Translations under genes and position numbers: made by a program
The notes under the pieces: model-generated
Seen by the model: only the letters and a program-made list of their open reading frames with translations
Database searches by the model: none
Told to the model about the DNA's origin: nothing
Shown here: positions 48,450 to 60,597 of the stretch, one piece after another
Layout of the letters: every line of letters starts with the position of its first letter
Position numbering within the stretch: position 1 is the first letter of the stretch
Source: Suillus spraguei
Taxonomy: Eukaryota; Basidiomycota; Agaricomycetes; Boletales; Suillaceae
Assembly (NCBI GenBank): GCA_016800925.1
Contig: JABCPU010000267.1
Coordinates: forward strand, 28,573 to 92,572
Direction of reading: 5' to 3'
DNA length: 64,000 nucleotides

Positions 48450-49611
48450 CTACTTGCACCTCTCGTCGTCAAAAACCCAGAAGCCCCATGTGACGTGGTC
48501 CTGGAAAAACATTCAATAAATCGTGCCAAAATGATGTGACTGAGCAGCGAACCCTGTTGAAGCAGATCTCCGCCCCCGTGAAGTGCATCCCACGGAAGCT
48601 TGGGAGTGGTAGCACAGAACTCCTTCCAATCACCCCCCGACGGGATGTTCTCGAGGTGATGTCCAATACGCTGCCTATCATCAACTTCGCTCACTATACT
48701 TGTCTGAAAGGCTCACTCGCTGACCAGAACCAGGAGACATACAGCCCTACGACAATCAATAAGTTGCGAACATCCCGATGAAAAAAGGATCGACGAACAA
48801 AATCTTTGTACCAAACCAGTATGATGCGCAATCTGGCTCATGTGGTCGACTTCCCAATGACCTATTACTTTGTCTGGACCCTGGACACGGAATATTAGTT
48901 GCCAGTACAACCAAGAAATATAGAAACACCTCACATGATCCTCGCACCACTTGGGTGTATAATCAACCCCGTGGATCTTCACCGACGTGGCCATGCAAGC
49001 TTCCACACGACGATTGTAGTATGATGGAACGTTCACCAGTCGGGCAGTGTACTCTCGAGTGGCGTATGTCGTGCACGTGTGGGACTCCAAGTCGGTCCAA
49101 AACATGTTCAACCTCAAGCGTTCTTCCTCTTCGTGCTTTCGTCTCTCCTCCATATCATGTTTGTGGTTTTCCGTTTCCGTTCGCCATTCTTCGCGGATAC
49201 GAATCCTCTCGATATCTTCTAGATGCCAGCGTTTGTGGGTTTCGTCACGCTTGAGAACTTCTTGCTGGTGCTGGCGAATTTCAATGTCCCACTCCTTGCG
49301 AATACGATCTCGAACTTCTGGATCCAAGGGGTCATTGCAAGGGCGAACGGAGAAAATGACACCCATGATTATAAGAGTTAAGGAAGTGATGAGTACAGCA
49401 TAGACACGAGTAGATGGACGACGAAAAGGCTTGCGCCCTGTCAGAGGTTCTGCCTCTGATGAGCTGCAAAACTTGTCATCACCCGTCAAGTGTTAACCTG
49501 ACACCGAGGCATACACACCTAGGACGATAAGGTGGGGGACTATGCACCATCATTAGTATAAATGACGCTGAGAGTATTTGAGACGGTACTTTACCTGCCG
49601 TACTGCCTCAT
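48450..49611 (-). CDS. Membrane-anchored mushroom-specific protein with coiled coil and Cys motifs
   Basis: Two tiny exons (49611-49595 and 49539-49519, encoding MRQYGSPPPYRPS) join the main exon at 49463. A single transmembrane helix (VYAVLITSLTLIIMGVIF) is followed by a long Glu/Arg/His-rich coiled coil. The C-terminal domain has TTYATREYTARLVNVP, KIHGVDYTPKWCEDH and KVIGHWEVD, then HEPDCASYW, HHLENIPSGGDWKEFCATTP and FRGMHFTGAEICFN. It ends TWGFWVFDDERCK at 48450. This W-C-E-D / I-G-H-W-x-V-D layout belongs to a large family of uncharacterised basidiomycete proteins that I remember; no function is known to me. Two one-base frame breaks occur, at the GG 48844-48845 (one base short) and TT 48600-48601 (one base extra). 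With them repaired, all exons agree. Confidence 0.72.
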
Positions 49612-50217
49612 GTTGAGGAATTTGTTAGGATAGTGGCTTGTTCTTGACCAATAATATCAAGGCAATACACAGCCCGCTGTTGAATATTGATGTTCTCTGG
49701 AGAATTTACAAACTTCTGCTTCAATCACCGGAGACTGACAGTGAGGCCCGTCTTTTTGAAGTCCGAAAGGATTCAATCGGAGTCGCGGAGATATCTAATG
49801 CCGTTATCCCAAATTTGTCCCTTATTTGCAATAGATGCAGCAAGAAGTTAGTTGAACCTGTGGTTAAGCTGGTCCTTTTAGCACTCAATATATATATATA
49901 ATTTTTATGTACTGTTCCATTTTGAATAGAGACAGAGTACTGAGTTAGGACAAGATCCATCAGTTAAACATAAACAAGAATGAAGCACTAATATCATCAG
50001 TAAAACCCAAATGTGAAGGTCCCCCTATCTCCAGTGCTGTGTAGCACTACACAGCACAGCATAGCACAGCACAGCACTGCACTGCACAGCATTGTACATA
50101 GGAGTACTTCCCTGTCCCTGTATAGTACATAAGTGTTTTGCTGATGTTGAGTTGTCTGGTGGCCACCAAGTGGATGGCCTTAGGCTCATTGCAAGTTTAA
50201 CCTGAGGCTCAAACTGT
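49612..50217. other. Intergenic, boundary of the repeat-rich end
   Basis: Holds an AT dinucleotide run near 49890 and the CAGCA repeat listed below; no gene is seen. To the right of this point I recognise no intact host gene. Confidence 0.5.
50036..50098. repeat. CAGCA/TAGCA short repeat with self-complementary start
   Basis: Repeated (c/t)agcacagca units follow a short palindromic start (gtgctgtgtagcactacaca), so a single strand could fold into a hairpin. Confidence 0.7.
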
Positions 50218-50389
50218 TTGGTCTATTTGGCCATAAACAATCTATCCTGGGAACAACACCAAACAAGGGCTGCACCCCATAGGTACTATCTGCACAGGGT
50301 GTCCTTGAGTTATCCTTTGGCAGTCTCTCCATACACTCTCAGCATAATAATCATTAGATCAACAGCCTCATTCAATCATCCCACTATGG

Positions 50390-51045
50390 CTGAAAGCAGC
50401 AAATACTGGAAACAATATCATTCTACAGTTCTGCCTTGTAAGTACTTTATACGTAGGGTGTCTTACAGATATCCTTGCATGGTTGTTCTGCTTATCATTG
50501 GTGTAATAATTGCTTCATCAACAGGCCCATTGCTCAACCTACTATGTCTGATGGAGAATTCCCCCACCCTGATGGTATGAAGTGATTCAGATAAGCTTGC
50601 AACTAACAGCCAGAATCTAATTTTTGCCAGTTTGGATGCCTGCTAATAGGAAAAAATGGATCTGCAACCTTTGTCAGGACAATAAACCCCATGATTGGCA
50701 GGCAGCACAGAAGCATGAGAGGGGCCGGTCACATCAGGATGCAATCAAATATCATTCGAGCAAACAGCAGGATTGCAGGAATGGTTCAAAAGTACCTGAA
50801 GCTCAATCCAACTCCATCACTGAGCTACATTGTCTTCTTGATGACATGGCTAGCACTCCCAATTTTGAGCTGGGCGAATCTGCAGACAACATTGGCGACT
50901 ACTTGGTCATAAAGGCAATGATAATGTAAAGTTTAAGGGACTTTTTAGATGAAGATGACCTCTCAGATGATTAGAGAGCCAAAATATCAGAAGATGAAGA
51001 GGTTTTTATGGGGCAGACATGGTATGATGGTATGTTACTCTAACT
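50390..51045 (+). pseudogene. Transposon-associated zinc-finger-like fragment
   Basis: A frame at 50624-50929 reads WMPANRKKWICNLCQDNKPH and DWQAAQKHERGRSHQDAIKY. The Cys-x2-Cys ... His ... His spacing resembles a U1/C2H2-type finger. An acidic stretch follows (EDDLSDD, stop, AKISEDEEVFMGQTWYDG). I remember such segments in transposon-linked open frames of mushroom genomes, but I cannot name the family with confidence. The frame is broken by stops and the piece is probably a relic. Confidence 0.35.
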
Positions 51046-51345
51046 ACATAGTATGCAGCTAATTTTGACATTTTGAGCAGATAACAATTGGACTAGTGAA
51101 GCTGCTATTGGAACTGGCAGTGACAGAAAGCATTCTCAAAATCAAACCATGAATGAGGAATGTTTCTGTGGCCTGATAAGATTGTAAGGTCATCTATTAA
51201 CCTGCCAACTGACATTGATCCAGTGGTGTTCTGTTTAGTGCTGCCATGGTCAGGTCCTGAACCATGGTTCAACCCTGACCATTGGTCAGATTCATCCTTG
51301 GTTCCACATTTTTAACAGAGGTCCTGCCATCTCTAGGGTGGTTTA

Positions 51346-52786
51346 TGTTACGAACTGGGGTGGCATCACCAGTGACAGTGAAAAGACACAGACGGTCTGC
51401 TGGGAAGTTCTACAATGCTCACAAGAGAGCAAGGTGAACATACAAGGAACAAGTTCTGAGTATGATCAAGGGTTCAGCCTCGAAGACAGGTCTAAGAGGT
51501 TCTACGAGAATAGAGACTAAGGCTAAGGAGTGCTTAGACTTGTTACAAGAACACCTTCTTGCGCCCCTACTATCATTTTTCCTCCTATGCGTCGCCATCT
51601 ACTCTCATCCCGACAAGGCCTCCATCCTCGTCCTCTGCTACCTCGTCTGGCTCACCATCATCACTCCCTACCTCGCCTACGCTCGCCTCCTTTGTCACTG
51701 AACACGCCCTCTTCACACGCCTTCTACCTCCTTCACACCTATACGCACCTTTTGCGCTTCACACGCTTCAAGCGCCTCCTCTGTGCTCGTTGCATTACTT
51801 TGTGCTTCAGCACATGCACCCTCTTGGTTCATGGGAACCCCTCATCTGTTCTCAAGGACATCTTGGTATCGTCTTATGCTTTATCCTTTTATCGTTTACC
51901 TTTCTTGACTTGTGCGTCGCCTCATTGGCTCGTACCCTTTATACCTTTGGCTCCACACTTATGACTCCTTCACGCACATGCGCATTCTCATTGGTCGATA
52001 CACCTCTGATTCGTTCACAAGCATGTGTCCTCTTATTGGCTATCTGGCTCCATACTTAATCCAGCGATACTTATGTATTCGTGCTCCGCTTCAATCTTAT
52101 GTATAAATACACACAGATAGCCTTTGTACTTCTTTAACTTGAATCTACTTGATCTTCGACCCTGAACTTCCTTTCGATAAGCTTTTCATAAGTTTATCAT
52201 CTATATTCGAACTTCGTAGAGCTCATCGCTTCTATGTCTTTGATCGTCGTCAAGAACCTCGTCCCTGTGATGTAGGTCGTGAGACAGCGCATAGTGCCCA
52301 TCTCCGACCAATGCAACTAGCGCACTCTGCGCTAGGGTACCAATATGCACGGGCCGCTGCTCTTGATAGAGCACCCATCACAGACACCACTCAAGTTCAT
52401 TAGCGCCTGGCTATGTCGCTAACAAGACTTAGAGATGACTAAGGATTGGGGGTCCTTAGTGAAGAGGAATCCAGGTAAAACACAGTAAGATTAAAGTGAG
52501 TAATCTACTACAAGTACACTGTGCTTATATAGGTATGTATGTACGCACAGACCAGGTAACTGTGGGAATATGGGAACATAGCTGCATATTGCGTGTTGAA
52601 ATGCATGAGTCAGAGATAAGAGCATGTGTTTAGCGTACGTGTATGCTAAACCAGCTGGGTCCAAGAATGGAGTCATGCAGTCATGTGATGTCTGATGGAA
52701 GTGAAAGTGTCTGAGCAATAGGCTCCATATCATGTGATACACAAGAATAGAAGGGAAAATGAATAGGGGCACATACAACTGTAACA
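51346..52786 (+). mobile_element. Solo LTR, family 1, interrupted by a second LTR
   Basis: Starts TGTTACGAACTGGG and ends CAACTGTAACA, with the target copy GTTTA on both sides (51341-51345 and 52787-52791). The interior between 51541 and 52424 is a different element; without it the LTR is about 555 bp. No internal retrotransposon genes are present, so this is a recombination product of a former full element. Confidence 0.85.
51541..52424 (+). mobile_element. Solo LTR, family 2, nested in family-1 LTR
   Basis: Starts TGTTACAAGAACACC and ends CGCTAACA, with perfect 5-bp target copies AGACT (51536-51540 and 52425-52429) inside the older LTR. It carries a TATAAATA at 52102-52109, probably the LTR promoter. 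C/T-rich open frames inside are not protein-like. Confidence 0.85.
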
Positions 52787-53370
52787 GTTTAAACATGGGT
52801 TCAAACCTTCCTAAACTGTTTCAAACCCTGAACCAAATCTTGCTTGTAATATCAGTGACACTTTGACTTTTGCTCTTACTTCTGGCTGGAGGCTTGCATG
52901 GTACTTCAGACTGTTGGATTATCAGGGATCAAGGTACGAGCTCGACACTTATCAGGAATTTTCGGGATCAATGGCGCATCAATGGTGCAATATTACCAGG
53001 CATTGCAGCATGGTTTTAGCATTGGCTGGCATATATAAGTAGAAATTTTCTGTAGGAGTATGCTATGTGTTTGTCAGTGTGTTCACTGTAAAACCTGAGT
53101 TGGTATTACTTTGCAGAATGTGTCTGAGACTTGTGTGCAACTCAACACAAACACATTTCACAATATTTGTGCTTGCCTATACCTATACTCATTTGGATGT
53201 GCCTGCATTCATATGTGCTCGCCTGCACTCATCTGCATTTATTTATGCTTGCCTGCATTCTTTTAGACTTTCCTGCACTCATTTGAACTTGTCTTGGCCC
53301 ACCTGCACTTGTTTTTACTTACCTATACTTCCACCTCTCTCATCCTGGCACCTTTGGGTGTTTACATATG

Positions 53371-53834
53371 TGTTACGAACTGGGATGGTGTCACCAGTGA
53401 CAGTGAAAAGACACAGCCAGTCTGCTGGGAAGTTCTTCAGTGTCCAGAAGAGGATGGGACTTTAGCAGTCTAAGGGTTGCAACTCAAAGACAATGTAGAA
53501 TAGAGACTAAGGCTAAGGAGTGCTTAGACTTAGAGATGATTTAGATGACTAAAGGTTGGAGGTCTTTAGTGAAGGAAACTTCAGATAAACCTTAGTAAGA
53601 TTTAAAGTAAAGAATCTAATTGTAATACACCATGCTTAAATAAGCCACTATGCGCACATGGACCAGAGAGTCATGAGAATGTAAGTGTGTATCCTAAAGA
53701 GGAAGGCAAGTATAGTACAGATGTATTGAGACGTATGGATCATGTGATGTACAAAGTAATAAGGATGAGTCATATAAGTCATGTGTTGTACAAGATAGAA
53801 GAAAATGTATAGGGGCACATACACTTGTAACAAT
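53371..53834 (+). mobile_element. Solo LTR, family 1
   Basis: TGTTACGAACTGGG ... CACTTGTAACA, flanked by perfect ATATG target copies (53366-53370 and 53835-53839). Strongly similar to the copies at 51346 and 56306. Confidence 0.88.
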
Positions 53835-54459
53835 ATGTTTAAGCCATGTCAGCATTTGCTGATATGTGCTGGGCATATGTGTTAAGTACTGGCAGCTGTT
53901 GGGATTGAATGGGCCTCTCATTATCCCCAATATCCATGACATGTACCATACTGTGCTGAAACTGCTGACTTGTTGCCAACACCGCTGAAGTACCACTGAT
54001 GCACCACAGCTGCCACTAAGTTCTGGCAACCTTTTTTTACCATTTTCATTAGTTCCTTTTGTGTTCCCTTTACACTAATCTTGAAGAAGTTGCTTCTGTA
54101 GCAGTCCTCTTGGGTCGAATATCTCATGTGCACCTTCAGTAGGATTATAGTTACACCTATACTTAGGCTAGCCATAGTTTCTTCATTTCATCATATCCTA
54201 CCAACTACAAGAATATATTCACTTGAGGATGTGACCATAAACAAATTCCTTCATGCTTCAACTTTGAACACTGTCTTTGTCATTCTAAGGTTTATTAGCT
54301 ATGTATCAATTTGGGATACATGTAAATATGTTATACCTTTCTGTAGCAGCCAAACTATATCATACCTTGAGTCACAAGGCAACTTTCTTTGTGTATCTAA
54401 TGGCTGACAGTAGTATATGACTTACAACTGTGACCCAGGAATTCAAACTGTGCTCAGAC

Positions 54460-55002
54460 ACTGTATTACTATAACAATGTACCTCAATTTCAGATTTGGC
54501 ATCAGGGGTGCATCCATCACTTCAGTACTCACCTTGTCATTTGACATTGCTCATGTGCTTTATCTCATGCACATGGGCAAAGTTGTGGTTGTGTATAAAC
54601 TGTGTGTCATTGCAGTGACATATATCAACTTCAAACTCTACACAAAGGGTGCATACATCACCTTCGTACTTACCTTGTCCTTTGACATTGCTTGCATGTT
54701 TGGTCTCATCCATCCAGGTGATGTTGTAGCTGTGCGTGGACAGTGTATTATTTGCAGAAATGTACTTTGACTTTGAACTTGGCACTGATGGCCCATACAT
54801 CATCTCAGTACCCTACCTTGCAATCCTACATGTTTGGTCTCATCCATCCAGGCAATGTTGTAGCTGTGCATGGACCATATGTCATTGGAGCAATGTACAT
54901 TGACTTCAAACTTGGTACTGAGGACACATACATTGCCTCAGTACTCATCTTGTAATCCAACATCACTTGTATATATTGTCTCATGTATCCCAGGCGACAT
55001 TG
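54460..55002 (+). repeat. Imperfect tandem repeat, about four units of 120-130 bp
   Basis: Recurring landmarks are acttcaaact(t/c), (a)catacatc, cctca/cttcgtactcacctt, catgtttggtctcatccatc and caggtgatgttgtagctgtg. Units differ by small gaps. The long open frames across this stretch are a by-product of the repeat, not a gene. Confidence 0.7.
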
Positions 55003-55556
55003 TGTTATAGTCATACGTGCCCCTATTCATTTTCTCTCTTACTTTGTATATCATGTGACAACATGACTCGACATATCACAAGATGTCATCCATGACTCAA
55101 CTCTTGGACCCTGCTGATTTAGCATATGTGTATGCTAAACACATGCTTTCTCTTGACTCATGCATCTCAACACACTTGTACCATACTTGTCTTCCTCATT
55201 AGGATATGCACTTACATTCTCACAATTACCTGGTCTGTACACACATATGACCCTATTTAAGCACAGTGTATTACACTTAGATTATTTACTTTAATCTTAC
55301 TGGGTTTTACCTGGAACTTCCTCACTAAAGGCCTCCAACCTTTAGTCATCTGAATCATCTCTAAGTCTAAGCACTCCTTAGCCTTAGTCTCTATTCTTGA
55401 TTGTTTTTGAGTTGCAACTCTTGAACTGAACCCTTGATCATCTAGAGAACATGTTCCTTGGTCTTTCACCTCATCCTCTTCTGGACATTGCAGAACTTCC
55501 CAATGATCAATAATGTCTTTGCATTGTCATTGGTGATACCATCCCAGTTTGTAACA
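55003..55556 (-). mobile_element. Solo LTR, family 1, reverse orientation
   Basis: Read on the minus strand it starts TGTTACAAACTGGGATGG, carries the ctaaggagtgcttagactta block common to family 1, and ends in a TATAACA variant. Flanks (CATTG and AAAGA) do not match, so the target copies have changed or one end was rearranged. Confidence 0.75.
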
Positions 55557-56305
55557 AAAGATTAAAGTCCACCTAAAAATGCCCACATCTGTGTGTGTTA
55601 CTCCTTAAACCAAACCACGACAAGCCCTTGCATAGCAAGATAGTTTAGTGTAAAGATACAATCTAGCCTGGGCTGTAGATGAACCACAGTGTAAAGATAC
55701 AACCTGACCTGGGCTATAGATAAACTACCTCCTAAGTTAGTATGTGTGGTCTTGTGCTCCATCTAGTCTGCTTCACTTGTCAAACAAGAACATTTGACCA
55801 TAAAGGGGGATGCCTGTTAGTATAGTTTAATCCAAGTCAAACCAGTGAGCAAATGTAGCATTGTAGTCAGCAGTAAGCTGCCATGGCTAGCAGTGATGCC
55901 GCAGGAACTAGCATGGTAAGTAGCAGTACTAGCACCATTGAAACAATGTCAGTAACGATGTCATCGAGTGAGCGGTGATGAGTGATGATATCAGTGGTAG
56001 CAGTAAGGTTGCGAGCGGTGCAAAGAAACAGTAAAGAAGGTCGCAGTACTTTCAGCAGTAAAGTAGTGGTGAGCGTGAAGTTCAGTCAGAATAGGGGTCA
56101 AGAATCTAGCGGTGTGCCAGTGGTAACAGAGAATGAGCGAAATCAATTAACGAGCAGTAAAGAACTTCAAAGACTAAGTCCACTACTGGGTAGATCCAGA
56201 GCTAGACACTAATCCTGACCTATAGTACAGTGAAAATAAGGTACAAATCAGGTACTGCATTGTGCGGGCTTCATGGTGCTTATATCCTAAATTGTATGTA
56301 CTCGG
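55557..56305. other. Non-coding, between LTRs
   Basis: A duplicated motif (cacagtgtaaagatacaacc and a similar copy just upstream) and a stretch of (ag/gc)agtaa-rich short repeats at 55870-56170. No gene is seen. Confidence 0.4.
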
Positions 56306-56781
56306 TGTTACGAACTGGGGTGGCATCACCAGCAACAGTGAAAAGACACAGACGGTCTGCTGGGAAGTTCTACAATGTCCAGAGAAGGACAAGGTGAAGG
56401 TACAAGGAACGCGTTCCAAGTACTATCAAGGGTTCGGCCTCAAAGACAAGTCTAAGAGGTTCTGCAAGAATAGAGACTAAGGCTAAGGAGTGCTTAGACT
56501 TAGAGACGATTCAAGACGACTTAGGTTGGAGACCTAAGCGAAGGATATTCCAGGTAAAACCCAGTAAGATTAAAGTAAAGTATCAAGTGTAATACAACGT
56601 GCTTAAATAGGTCAATATGTGCACACAGACCAAGAGAGACATGAGAACGTAAGTGCATATCCAAAGAAGGAAGGCAACTATAGTACAGATGCGTTGAGCA
56701 TATGAGTCAGAGTCACATTATATAATATACAAGTAAAGGAGACAAAGAGAAAAATGAATAGGGGCACGTACGACTGTAACA
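56306..56781 (+). mobile_element. Solo LTR, family 1
   Basis: TGTTACGAACTGGG ... GACTGTAACA, 476 bp, flanked by CTCGG and CTCAG, an almost perfect 5-bp target copy. Confidence 0.87.
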
Positions 56782-56870
56782 CTCAGAATGCTTTAGGTGA
56801 AATCAGTAGTGCTTGAGTGCAGTAACCACCGTATGTAAACGTAGCACGAGGAGCCCCTTCAGTGACAAAC

Positions 56871-57344
56871 TGTCACAACCCACAAATGAATTAACGCAAG
56901 GGCAGAGACTAGGACTCAAACTAAGGTTATCACAGAGAAAGAGAAGAGCAAGGACGTCTTGGATTGCTACCATTGTAGATACAAGAGGTTTGAACTAAAG
57001 AACTACTTACAGCGAAACTAGCTAACTATATACACATATTGAAACTGAGATATAAACTGAGTTTGAAACTACTAGCCAATCATAAAATAGAAACGAGAAT
57101 TGTACGATGTGATAGTTGTGACATTGTTATGACATCATATTCTAAAAGGTTCTAAGATCACGTGATACTATCTTATCTTATCTTATCCGATAGCATCATA
57201 AAAGATCTCTTCATCTTCATCAGGAAGTTTGGTTATAGAAGCGGTTATAGGTATTTCGATGGAGTTTGTGTTTGTCTAGCGCTGGGTTTAGATGCTTTAG
57301 GGAAATTGAGAAAGAGTAATGATTTGTATTTGGAATTCGTGACA
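56871..57344 (+). mobile_element. Solo LTR, family 3
   Basis: Starts TGTCACAACCCACAAA and ends TTCGTGACA, 474 bp, with perfect target copies CAAAC at 56866-56870 and 57345-57349. It contains a (tctta)n run near 57168-57186. Nearly identical to the copy at 60846. Confidence 0.9.
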
Positions 57345-57409
57345 CAAACTCCGTACTATACAGGTCACCCGACCCACATAATATCCCGTCAAAGATGGGC
57401 CAAGGTTAA

Positions 57410-57680
57410 TGGGTAGTATGTAGAGTAGGATATTATAGACAGCTGGGCTGAAGAGAGATGCAAGGCAAATATTATTGCATAGATGGGTGGGCCAAGGTGA
57501 GAGAATATTACATAGACGGGTGGGTCAATGGGGGGTGTATTACATGGATGGGTGGGCCGAGGGTGCAGTAAAATATTTATTGCATAGACAGGTGGGCTGA
57601 GGGTGCAGTAAAGTATTTATTGCATAGACGGGTGGGCCAAGGTAAAATATATTACATATACGGGTGGGCCTAGATATGTA
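57410..57680 (+). repeat. Minisatellite, GGGTGGGCC core
   Basis: Units of about 30-60 bp share (a/t)gacgggtgggccgagg followed by an A/T-rich piece (tattacatag). Core and spacing recur at 59440-59830. Confidence 0.8.
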
Positions 57681-57839
57681 TCATAAAGACGTATGGCTGA
57701 TGTAGCCACCAGAGAATCAAACACATAGGATACATGCACCCTATGAGTGCATATACCTACCATCGACCACCAAAATCTAAACCCTGAAGCACGAAAACCT
57801 GAATTCACCATGTCTGACATTCATCGATAATTGAGGTGC

Positions 57840-59335
57840 CGGGTGCTGGGTGCTGGGTGCCAAGTCCCGAAACCTGGAACTCGAAACTGGAGATTCAAAC
57901 TATATATTTCCTGAATTCCAGATACCCGGACACCCGAAACACAACACACAAGGTGAAAGATTTAAAGTCCATGTGTTGAGTCATCTAGTGCCGAGTGCTG
58001 GGTGTGGGTGCAGAGTACCGAAACTAGAAACTAGAAACTCAAGATTCGAGACAAAACAGACATCTACCAAAAATGTGTGGATCAAAGTTTTGTTGTTGCC
58101 TGACATGTGTCTGAGTCCTGAGGACCGAACCCCAAAATTGTGGACTACCAGATTTTGGGATTCGGGGTTCGGCACTCGAGATTCAAGATTTGAGATGAAA
58201 AAGATATCTACCAAAAATGTGTGGATCAAAGTCATTTTATTGCCTAACATTTTTTCGGTCTCAAGTGCAGAAGCCTGAGTACCGAACCACGAACCCCTAA
58301 ATAGTAGACTACCGGAGTTTTGAGTTTGGAGTTCAGCACTTAGAATGTATGGATCAATAGGTGTCTATTGCCTCACATTGTTCTGAGTCCGAGTCGCGAG
58401 TGCTGGGTGCCGGGGTTCAGGGTTTGGCACTGACAATATGTTGATCAAGATCTTTCACATTATGAGTACCAAGTCCTGAGTCCCGAGTGCCGGGTGCCGG
58501 AGTTTGGGGTTTGGCACATAAAATATGTGGATCGAGATCTTTCACATTGTTTTGAGTCCTGAATCCTGATCCCCGAGTGCCGGGTGCTGGAGTTTGGGGT
58601 TCGGCACTCAACATGTGTAAATCAATATCATTGTATTGCCTCACATTGTGCTAACTCCTGGGTGCCGGAGTTCGGGGTTCGGCACTCAACATGTGTAAAT
58701 CAATATCTTTGTATTGCCTCACATGATTCTAACTCACGGGTGGCGGGGTTTGGGGTTCAGTGTTAAAATATGTGGATCAATATCTTTCACATTGTTATGA
58801 GTACCAAGTCCTGAGTCCCGAGTGCCAGGTGCCGGAGTTCGGGGTTTGGCACATAAAATATGTGGATCAATATCTTTCACATTTTTATGAGTCCCAAATC
58901 CTGATCCCCGAGTGCCAGGTGCCGGAGTTTGGGGTTTGGCACTCAACATGTGTACATCAATATCTTTGTATTGCCTCACATTGGTGTAACTCCCGGGTGC
59001 CGGAGTTCGGGGTTCGGCACTCAACATGTGTAAATCAATATCTTTGTATTGCCTCACATTGTTCTCACTCCCAGGTGCCGGGGTTTGGGGTTTGGTGGTT
59101 AAATATGTGGATCGATATGTTTCACATTGTTATGAGTCCAAGTCTCGATCCCCGAGTGCCGGGTGCCGGAGCTCGGGGTTCAGCACTCAACATGTGTAAA
59201 TCAATATCTTTGTATTGCCTCACATTTTTCTAACTCCTGGGTGCCGGGGTTTGGGGTTCGGTGATAAAATATGTGCATCGATATCTTTCACATTGTTATA
59301 AGTTCCAAGGCCCCAGTCCCGAGTGCCGGGCACAT
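57840..59335 (+). repeat. Tandem repeat with GTGCCGG...GGTTCGGCAC unit
   Basis: Dozens of related units: gagtgccgggtgccggagtt, cggggttcggcactcaac, (a)tgtgtaaatcaatatctt, tgtattgcctcacatt. Units come in two length classes, about 70 and about 120 bp. Open frames on both strands are repeat by-products. Confidence 0.85.
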
Positions 59336-59439
59336 ATTACAGTGAACTATCTCTGTATTATACGAGTGAATGGACGTGCATAATATCCCATATGATACGG
59401 GCCAGCGGACCATGGGCCCATGGTAGAAATATCCTCGTT

Positions 59440-59830
59440 GATGACAGATGGGCTGGGAGGAATATTATTCCCAATGACAGCGGGTGGGCCATGCAAGGAA
59501 TATGTAGAGTAGATGAGTGGGCCGATGTACATGAATATCCGGTAGACGGATGGGCCGAGGTAGTTGGATATCATGTAGATGGGTGTATCAAGGTAGATGT
59601 GTATCAAATAGACAGGTATGTGAAGGGTACTTGTTATCACATACATGGGTGGGCCCAGACACATATTAAATTAGACGGGTATTAGTCGGGTGGGCCGAGG
59701 GTGTTGTACAGTATATTATATTAGACGGGTGGGCCGAGGGTGTTGTACAGTATATTATATTAGATGGGTGGGCCGAGGGTGGTATAAAATATAGACGGGT
59801 GGGCCCATGTGTATGATAATTGTAGACATG
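59440..59830 (+). repeat. Minisatellite, second block of GGGTGGGCC core
   Basis: Units such as tattagacgggtgggccgag with an adjoining gtgttgtacagtata are repeated two to three times almost perfectly at 59670-59780. Confidence 0.8.
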
Positions 59831-59879
59831 ATGGAGCTGAGGGAGTTGCATATCATCCGAATCAGAGGAGGTAATAAAT

Positions 59880-60420
59880 CACAGTTACTGAGTTCCCGGA
59901 GCAGCAGGTGCTGTCTTGACATGGCCTTTTATGGTGCTTAGGTTGTCTTGTAGAATGTGGAAACCGGGGTGCGAGGCTTGTGTTGCCCTACAAGACACCC
60001 AGCTCCGACCCCCGAAAATCAGATGAAGCATACCAAGTTCCGAGTTCTGAGACCCGGGTCTTGACACACAATTCAGTCAATATGAGACACCCAGTTCCGA
60101 CCCCCGAAATTTGAGTGAAGCATACCAAGTGCCGGGAGCAGCAAGTGATCTCTTGAAATGGCCTTTATGGTGTTTAGGTTGTCTTGAAGAATGTGGAAAG
60201 CGGGGTGCAAGGCTTGTGTTGCCCTACAAGACACCCAGTTACGACCCCAAAAATCAGATGAAGCTTACCAAGTTCCGAGTTCCGAGACCCGGGTCTCTGC
60301 TTGATATGGCCTTTTATGGCGCTTATGTTGTCTTGTAGAATGTGGACACCAGGGTGCAAAAAGTGGTTGCCCTATGAGATGCCAAGTTCCGAACCCGGGT
60401 CTTGACAGATGAATATCAGA
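59880..60420 (+). repeat. Three tandem units of about 190 bp
   Basis: Landmarks are ggccttttatggtgcttagg, ttgtcttgtagaatgtgg, ttgccctacaagacacccag, and accaagttccgagttc. The first two units are nearly complete; the third is shorter. Confidence 0.75.
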
Positions 60421-60597
60421 TAGCCAGCACACTTCCAATCATCTGGTATTTCATTGAGCAATGGATGATAATACAGCTTTGAAAGCCAACATCATCCAAG
60501 GTTCCCCTTATCTGATCCTCGCTATCTCCACCCCCTTTAACACCAAAGTCTGGACATCCAGCATTCAGCGTCTGATTTCCCAATATCAACTTCCAAC

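Noticed and set aside
51541..52142. C/T-rich open frames of 144-166 codons
   Set aside because: They lie inside a solo LTR with clear ends and target copies; the sequence is low-complexity and not protein-like.
58760..59233. 157-codon and similar open frames in satellite arrays
   Set aside because: Translation only repeats the satellite unit; equal open frames occur on the opposite strand.
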